Below, piece by piece: positions 60,375-64,000 of a DNA stretch of 64,000 nucleotides. The notes below the pieces were generated by a model that ran no database searches, was not told the origin of the DNA, and saw nothing but the letters and a program-made list of their open reading frames with translations. A program made the translations under genes and the position numbers. Each line of letters starts with the position of its first letter. Positions within the stretch are counted from its first letter, which is position 1. Source of the DNA: Emticicia sp. BO119 (GTDB taxonomy: Bacteria; Bacteroidota; Bacteroidia; Cytophagales; Spirosomataceae); assembly GCF_013912375.1 (NCBI RefSeq), contig NZ_JACETV010000002.1:496001-560000 (forward strand). Reading direction: 5' to 3'.

Positions 60375-62054
60375 TTATAAGTCTGTTACACAGCCTTCGC
60401 TGGCTGAACTTACATTCTTGATATATTTTCTTAATACTCCTCTTGTAAATGGTGACTCTTTTGGTTGCCATGCTGCTCTGCGTTCTGCTAATTCTTCGTC
60501 TGATATATGTAGAATCAGTTTATTGTCAACTGCATCAATCGTAATTTTATCCCCGTCTTTTACCAGAGCTATTGTACCACCATCGAAAGCTTCCGGAGTT
60601 ACGTGGCCTACCACGAAACCGTGTGTACCGCCTGAGAAACGACCGTCTGTAATCATGGCTACTGAATTACCCAGACCTGCACCCATTACTGCTGAGGTTG
60701 GTTTCAACATTTCAGGCATTCCCGGACCGCCTTTAGGGCCTTCATTACGGATTACTAATACATGACCCGGTTTGATTTCTCCTTTGCTCAAAAACTCAAT
60801 CACCTCTTCTTCACGCTCACATACTTTGGCAATACCTTCAAATCTTTCACCTTCTTTTCCGGTAATTTTAGCCACTGCACCTTTTTCAGCCAGATTACCA
60901 TACAAAATCTGTAAGTGACCTGTTGCTTTAATCGGATCAGAAATAGGTTTAATCATATTTTGTGTGCTGAAATCCAAATCAACAACTTCTTCCAGATTCT
61001 CAGCAACAGTTTTACCCGTAATTGTCATACAATCGCCATGAAGCAAGCCAACTTTCAATAGATATTTCATTACTGCCGGTACTCCGCCTATTGCCAATAT
61101 ATCTTCCATATAATATTTACCCGATGGCTTCAGGTCACCTAATAATGGCGTACGGTCTGAAATCGCCTGAATATCATCTAAAGTAAATTGAATACCCGCC
61201 GAAGAAGCAATTGCGATATAGTGTAATACGGCATTGGTAGAACCTCCTAACGCTATTACAACAGTCATTGCGTTTTCAAAGGCTTTGCGAGTCATAATAT
61301 CGCGTGGCAGAATCTGTTTTTCTAACAGATTTTTCATTGCTGCTCCAATAGCCACGCATTCTGCTTTTTTGCCTTCGTGTGTCGCAGGGTAAGAAGAGCT
61401 GTTGGGTAAGCTCATGCCCATCGCTTCAATAGATGAAGCCATGGTATTGGCAGTGTACATACCACCACAAGCTCCCTGACCCGGAATTGAGTTTTGTATG
61501 ACTCCTTTATAATCTTCATCAGAAATATTGTTGGCAAACTTTTTACCCAATGCTTCAAAAGCTGAAACAATATCCAATTTCTGTCCGTGATAATGTCCTG
61601 ATTTTACTGTACCTCCATATACCAATATCGCAGGGCGGTTCAGGCGAGCAATGGCCATCATAGCACCTGGCATATTTTTATCACAACCTACAACTGTAAT
61701 CACACCGTCGTACCACTGTGCCGAAACCACATCTTCAATTGAATCTGCAATGATATCACGGCTTGGCAACGAATAACTCATCCCATCGTTTCCGTTGGTC
61801 ATCCCGTCAGATACCCCGATAGTATTAAAAATCAGCCCCACCATTCCATTTTCCTGAACACCTTTTTTTACATGAACTGAAAGACCATTCAGGTGGATAT
61901 TACAAGGGTTTCCTTCATAACCTGTGCTGGCAATACCAATTTGTGGTTTAGCCATGTCTTCTTCTGTCAAACCAATAGCATAAAGCATGGCTTGGGCAGC
62001 AGGATTTGTTACTTCTTGGGTAAGTGTTCGGCTGTATTTGTTAAGAGCGGTCAT
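60375..62054 (-). CDS. ilvD: Dihydroxy-acid dehydratase
   Basis: 559 residues. The cluster-binding Cys residues are seen in [14 protein letters not shown] and [14 protein letters not shown]. The first has GNPCNIHL upstream, and the C-terminal [21 protein letters not shown] region is conserved. It removes water from dihydroxy acids to give the keto acids of Val and Ile. First structural gene of the operon; it is preceded by a leader peptide, attenuator and strong promoter (62100-62297). Confidence 0.96.
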   Translation of the reverse strand: MTALNKYSRTLTQEVTNPAAQAMLYAIGLTEEDMAKPQIGIASTGYEGNPCNIHLNGLSVHVKKGVQENGMVGLIFNTIGVSDGMTNGNDGMSYSLPSRDIIADSIEDVVSAQWYDGVITVVGCDKNMPGAMMAIARLNRPAILVYGGTVKSGHYHGQKLDIVSAFEALGKKFANNISDEDYKGVIQNSIPGQGACGGMYTANTMASSIEAMGMSLPNSSSYPATHEGKKAECVAIGAAMKNLLEKQILPRDIMTRKAFENAMTVVIALGGSTNAVLHYIAIASSAGIQFTLDDIQAISDRTPLLGDLKPSGKYYMEDILAIGGVPAVMKYLLKVGLLHGDCMTITGKTVAENLEEVVDLDFSTQNMIKPISDPIKATGHLQILYGNLAEKGAVAKITGKEGERFEGIAKVCEREEEVIEFLSKGEIKPGHVLVIRNEGPKGGPGMPEMLKPTSAVMGAGLGNSVAMITDGRFSGGTHGFVVGHVTPEAFDGGTIALVKDGDKITIDAVDNKLILHISDEELAERRAAWQPKESPFTRGVLRKYIKNVSSASEGCVTDL

Positions 62055-62099
62055 TGTGATTTTGTGTTGTATTTAAGTCGTATAAATGCGTTTGTTCAT

Positions 62100-62160
62100 A
62101 AAAAAGCCTTCTCCACTCTGTGAAGAAGGCTTAAGCTATGGTCGCGCGTCCTTCTTCACC
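62100..62160 (-). promoter_or_regulatory. ilv attenuator: terminator with competing antiterminator
   Basis: On the minus-strand RNA, 62132-62120 pairs with 62116-62104 (13 bp, one G-U, 3-base loop) and six T follow: an intrinsic terminator before ilvD. The upstream segment gtgaagaagg (62159-62150) pairs perfectly over 10 bp with ccttcttcac (62129-62120), the terminator's own left arm. The two folds exclude each other. The upstream segment starts at the stop codon of the leader peptide, so a ribosome finishing the peptide covers it and lets the terminator form, while one stalled earlier leaves it free. Confidence 0.85.
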
Positions 62161-62213
62161 TACTTATTTAGCAGGAGAATAATTGGCACGATAATGACTT
62201 TATTTGGGCTCAT
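62160..62213 (-). CDS. ilv operon leader peptide
   Basis: A 17-codon ORF, MSPNKVIIVPIILLLNK, with 9 of 17 codons for Val, Ile or Leu, including IIV and IILLL runs. It starts about 45 bases after the predicted transcript start and ends exactly at the antiterminator segment of the attenuator. This is the layout of the classical ilv attenuation leader known from enterobacteria. Translation would stall when charged tRNA for Ile, Leu or Val is short, allowing readthrough into ilvD. It was found by reading the leader, being too short for usual gene callers. Confidence 0.88.
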   Translation of the reverse strand: MSPNKVIIVPIILLLNK

Positions 62214-62231
62214 GAATAAATTTCTCTATTT

Positions 62232-62243
62232 GCGAATATTCGC
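62232..62243 (-). promoter_or_regulatory. Perfect palindrome in the ilv leader
   Basis: gcgaatattcgc, a 12-base perfect palindrome between the predicted transcript start and the leader ATG. It could be an operator or a small 5' hairpin. Confidence 0.45.
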
Positions 62244-62264
62244 TAAATGCGAATCATTTCTGTA

Positions 62265-62297
62265 CAAATGTAAGCGAAACCATTTTTTAAAACCAAA
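62265..62297 (-). promoter_or_regulatory. Promoter of the ilv operon
   Basis: On the minus strand TTTG (62297-62294), 21 bases, then TACATTTG (62272-62265): both boxes of the Bacteroidota housekeeping promoter match exactly. Transcription should start near 62258, leaving a short leader before the peptide ATG at 62213. Confidence 0.75.
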
Positions 62298-62373
62298 CAT
62301 TTTAGAATAAAATTTTGAAAATCATACTTTTTTGTACTTTTCTAAGGTTGCTTTATGGCAATTCTAAGACTTT

Positions 62374-63273
62374 TTATGCTCCCGTTATCTCTTCGTAAGT
62401 GGCTTGTACACTTCTGGCAATCCCATCTCCCTGCATTTCTGTCACACCCGGAATAGCCGTCACCTTTAGAATTTCCTCTTTCGACTTGCCCGCTTTCACC
62501 TCTCCGTCTACAAAATTCCATAACTTAGAAAGGTAATCCTGAAACACTTTTATATCATCTTTATTACCTGTTATTTTCTCAGGGTCAAAAGCATGACCAA
62601 ATACAAATAGGGTCTGATTATCAAAAGTTTTCAATGCTTTATCTAAAACCGTAATCCAGCTTTTAACAGAAGCACCTGCCGAACGATCAACAAACGGGTA
62701 GCGACGATTGAAAAGCAAATCGCCCATGTGCACTATATTGGCATTTTCAAAATGGATTAAGCTATCGCCGTTTGTATGGCCTGCACCGAAATAATGTGCT
62801 TTAATCGTCTCTTTACCAACCTTTTGCTTCCAGGTATCGGTAAATGTCATGTCAGGGTACAACTGCTTGTCTTCAGTCTTGTTTTTTTCTGCAACGGCCT
62901 TCTGGTTTTTTAGAGAGTTTGCATGCGCTACCACGTGTTCAGCAATACCTTTAAAAGAGATATTACCACCCGAATGGTCGCCATGATGGTGGGTGTTAAT
63001 CAATAATTGAATAGGTTTATCAGACTTCTTTTTCAATTCTCCAATCAGGTGAGTAGATTGCTCAGGAAATTGAGAGTCTACCACAGCTATGCCCGAAGGA
63101 GTAATTAAATAGGCAATAGTACCGCCTCTTTCAGTAAAAACACCAACGCCACCGCGCAAATCCTTCAATTTATAAGGGTCTTGTGCAAATAGATTGGCTA
63201 ATAATTCTTTGTTTGATAAAGTGAGGGCACCTAAAGTTAAGCCCGTAGTGTGTACAAAATTTCTACGATTCAT
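62374..63273 (-). CDS. Exported metallo-beta-lactamase-fold hydrolase
   Basis: 299 residues. The N-terminus MNRRNFVHTTGLTLGALTLS has an RR-type (Tat-like) signal without a perfect twin-arginine consensus. The metal motif is NTHHHGDHSGGN, with a further His in AHYFGAGHTNGDSLIHF and an Asp in VHMGDLLFNRRYPF, all in the expected order. This layout resembles the SoxH/quinoprotein-relay type MBL proteins in the periplasm. Substrate unknown. Its stop is about 160 bases upstream of the ilvD leader, with its own transcription unit. Confidence 0.85.
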   Translation of the reverse strand: MNRRNFVHTTGLTLGALTLSNKELLANLFAQDPYKLKDLRGGVGVFTERGGTIAYLITPSGIAVVDSQFPEQSTHLIGELKKKSDKPIQLLINTHHHGDHSGGNISFKGIAEHVVAHANSLKNQKAVAEKNKTEDKQLYPDMTFTDTWKQKVGKETIKAHYFGAGHTNGDSLIHFENANIVHMGDLLFNRRYPFVDRSAGASVKSWITVLDKALKTFDNQTLFVFGHAFDPEKITGNKDDIKVFQDYLSKLWNFVDGEVKAGKSKEEILKVTAIPGVTEMQGDGIARSVQATYEEITGA

Positions 63274-63310
63274 GGTTTTTGAAGATTAAGTTTACAGGGT
63301 GCAATATTTA

Positions 63311-63540
63311 TTTAGTGATTTGAATGATTTTGTCTGAACTTTGATTTAGCGGTCCGCCGCCGCGGCTGATTAAATGATTTCGCTGAAATTCAGCCATTAA
63401 ATCAATATATTAATCGTTATTATGAATATGGGTTTTATCAGTAAATAAATCAGAATTTTAAGTAAAATCAGTGCAATCAGGTCAATCAGCCGCGGCGGCG
63501 GACCGCTAAATCAAAGTTCAAGACAAAATAATCACTCAAT
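63311..63540. repeat. Inverted-repeat element R4 with GC-rich blocks in both arms
   Basis: About 230 bp. A 36-bp inner arm (63336-63371) is repeated perfectly and inverted at 63484-63519: gaactttgattta, then the block cggtccgccgccgcgg with one flanking base each side, then tgatt. Outer arms (tttagtgattt... and atcactcaat) resemble those of R3. It lies between two hydrolase genes and overlaps the stop of the one at 63532. Confidence 0.88.
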
Positions 63541-64000
63541 GCCTATCGCCGCCTCAACCATATATCTCACAGAAACATCATTAGATACCAGTATTCTCAC
63601 CAAATGATTCTCGCGCAAATGCATCGCTTGAATGATTTCCTTTACCGAAAGCCCCTTCTGATGCATATTTCTGACATTCCCGCCAAAGTCTTCAAAATAC
63701 TGCAATTTTGCCTGTAATTGCTGTTTCCCTTCCTTTAGTCTCGGGTGATGCCCGCAAAAAAGCACATCAAAATCATATTGAAGCACCTTTTTTAAAGATT
63801 CTACCTGTTGCCAGAATTTTTCTCCTTTTCTGAATATCCTGATTTTTATGCCTACAAATAAATCGCCCGAGAAAAGCCAGCCTTTTTCAGGTTCTAAAAA
63901 AACGGTGTGGTCGTCGGCATGCCCGGGTGTATAAATGGGCAATAATTTATGGTGTGGAGTCTCAATAATTACCGGAAAATCGTGTATTTGTTTGGTATAT
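63532..64000 (-). CDS. MBL-fold hydrolase, 5' end outside the window
   Basis: The frame is open to the window edge; the visible 156 codons are the C-terminal part. They start YTKQIHDFPVIIETPHHKL and continue PIYTPGHADDHTVFLEPEKGWLFSGDLFVG, the third His and bridging Asp motifs of the MBL fold, then LFCGHHPRLKEGKQQL with the last His. The usual HxHxDH must lie beyond the edge. The closing helices (GLSVKEIIQAMHLRENHLVRILVSNDVS) resemble the beta-lactamase-associated winged-helix region. Function unknown. R4 overlaps its last codons. Confidence 0.8.
   Translation of the reverse strand, partial: YTKQIHDFPVIIETPHHKLLPIYTPGHADDHTVFLEPEKGWLFSGDLFVGIKIRIFRKGEKFWQQVESLKKVLQYDFDVLFCGHHPRLKEGKQQLQAKLQYFEDFGGNVRNMHQKGLSVKEIIQAMHLRENHLVRILVSNDVSVRYMVEAAIGIE

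Overview
The window reads as a low-GC Bacteroidota chromosome segment, most likely from Cytophagales. The evidence is a SusC/SusD pair, stand-alone LytTR proteins, giant secreted proteins ending in the '3-coathanger stack' type C-terminus, 7TM-DISM histidine kinases, DUF1684/DUF6702/DUF1080 proteins, and promoters of the Bacteroidota TTTG-N19-21-TAnnTTTG type. I see no rRNA, tRNA or CRISPR array. The genus cannot be fixed from this sequence alone.

Region 1 (1-23 kb) is accessory surface and regulatory DNA. It holds an O-antigen ligase/Wzy-like protein with a TPR tail, two giant secreted Ig-like proteins and a beta-helix protein. It also holds small LytTR regulators, an atypical response regulator without the phospho-acceptor Asp, a 7TM-DISM kinase/NarL regulator pair and a GT2 glycosyltransferase. 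A frameshifted ECF sigma gene with its membrane partner, an IS481-type transposase relic and a tandem pair of PAS-LuxR regulators complete it.

Region 2 (23-29.3 kb) is a third LytTR plus giant-surface-protein unit. Three times in this window a ~105-residue LytTR-only protein lies just upstream of a large repetitive secreted protein or a pair of them.

Region 3 (29.5-40.7 kb) is a sulfur-type cassette: a phosphate-binding-like periplasmic protein, SusC, SusD, DUF1684, a thiol dioxygenase, a four-domain rhodanese and an MFS transporter. It is preceded by a 37-codon ORF ending in Cys-Cys-stop and a structured leader, which suggests cysteine-responsive attenuation. Two same-orientation copies of an orphan HTH gene, one decayed, flank the cassette.

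Region 4 (40.6-53.8 kb) is mostly core: DUF1080, DUF6702, rseP, a YpdA-type reductase and ftsL-ftsI. It continues with a PhyH dioxygenase, a beta-propeller glycosidase-like protein, a methyltransferase, and an operon of a NeuD-like acyltransferase, a WbqC protein and a polytopic ArnT-like membrane protein.

Region 5 (53.9-64 kb) is branched-chain amino acid biosynthesis: ilvD, an FkbM methyltransferase, ilvB, ilvN, a GxxExxY nuclease-fold protein and ilvC, followed by a separate ilvA. The operon starts with a good promoter, a 17-residue leader peptide rich in Val/Ile/Leu and a terminator/antiterminator pair, so it looks like a classical attenuator. Inside and beside the operon lie four copies of an inverted-repeat element. 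Two of them bracket the GxxExxY gene and two carry a 16-bp GC-rich block. Two metallo-beta-lactamase-fold hydrolases end the window; the last runs off the edge.
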